A DNA stretch of 5,868 nt from Bacteroidaceae bacterium (lineage in GTDB: Bacteria; Bacteroidota; Bacteroidia; Bacteroidales; Bacteroidaceae): assembly GCA_021443405.1 (NCBI GenBank), contig JABUUA010000097.1:1-5868 (forward strand), in the 5' to 3' direction. Shown here in pieces: positions 5,747 through 5,868 of the stretch. The number at the start of each line of letters is the position of its first letter. Position 1 is the first letter of the stretch. The position numbers were made by a program, and so were the translations under genes. Below the pieces are notes generated by a model. The model was not told where the DNA came from and ran no database searches. It saw only the letters and a list, made by a program, of their open reading frames with translations.

Positions 5747-5868
5747 ATGAAAAAAGCATATATCACACCCGCCAACTGCGTGACAAAAGTTGAACTCACC
5801 AACCATTTCATGGGTATTTCACTGGGTAGCGATGGCAATGGAACCATCACCATCGGCGGCGGCACTAT
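5747..5868 (+). CDS. Small MKKxYxxP-type peptide gene, 3' end missing (partial)
   Basis: ATG at 5747 opens a frame that stays open to the window edge (40 full codons): MKKAYITPANCVTKVELTNH, then FMGISLGSDGNGTITIGGGT. The start has an A-rich context (ACAACAATGAAAAAAGC) with no Shine-Dalgarno motif, as for the other genes here. The N-terminus resembles short Bacteroidales proteins beginning MKKxYxxP, followed by an amphipathic stretch and a Gly/Ser-rich tail; these are usually annotated as hypothetical. There is no typical hydrophobic signal peptide. It lies 90 bases after the 972-aa gene, on the same strand and without an obvious TAnnTTTG promoter, so co-transcription through the 5676-5703 hairpin is likely. 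Length and function cannot be judged from this part. Confidence 0.6.
   Translation, partial: MKKAYITPANCVTKVELTNHFMGISLGSDGNGTITIGGGT

Overview
The window looks like a piece of a Bacteroidota chromosome, most likely Bacteroidales of Prevotella type. Three things point there. Three promoter-like sites share the identical 9-mer GTAACTTTG, which contains the phylum's TAnnTTTG -7 box. Start codons lack Shine-Dalgarno motifs and are preceded by A-rich sequence. The large gene encodes a secreted protein with a C-terminal tail of the 'YNLSGQRV...GKKLVVK' type common in this group. No catalytic enzyme, tRNA, rRNA, CRISPR array or transposase was recognised.

Layout: (1) Bases 3-995, plus strand, hold the 3' part of a TPR-like helical protein whose start lies off the left edge. 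It is rich in GCG, TCG and CGN codons, unlike the rest of the window. (2) A perfect 12-bp hairpin at 1001-1031 separates it from a convergent GC-rich minus-strand gene (1065-1772, 235 aa, unrecognised), which has a promoter very close to its start codon. (3) Bases 1773-2369 hold no convincing gene. They contain a repeat-rich, AT-rich stretch (nested inverted repeats, 1859-2037), then a GC-rich stretch with several small hairpins, ending in a weak stem followed by T8 (2270-2301). (4) A promoter overlapping an 8-bp-arm palindrome (2345-2364) precedes a doubtful small ORF with a signal-peptide-like N-terminus (2370-2741). (5) A second promoter (2636-2667), inside the 3' end of that ORF, probably drives the main gene, 2738-5656. 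It encodes a 972-aa exported protein with four diverged, probably beta-trefoil-like modules and a C-terminal domain. (6) After a GC-rich hairpin (5676-5703) a small ORF starts at 5747 and runs off the right edge; its N-terminus (MKKAYITP) resembles the short MKKxYxxP-type peptides of Bacteroidales.

The right half reads as a surface or secreted-protein locus: promoter, exported multi-module protein, then a small peptide gene probably read from the same transcript. The two left-hand genes show no evident functional link to it. The first gene's different codon use suggests transfer or an assembly join.
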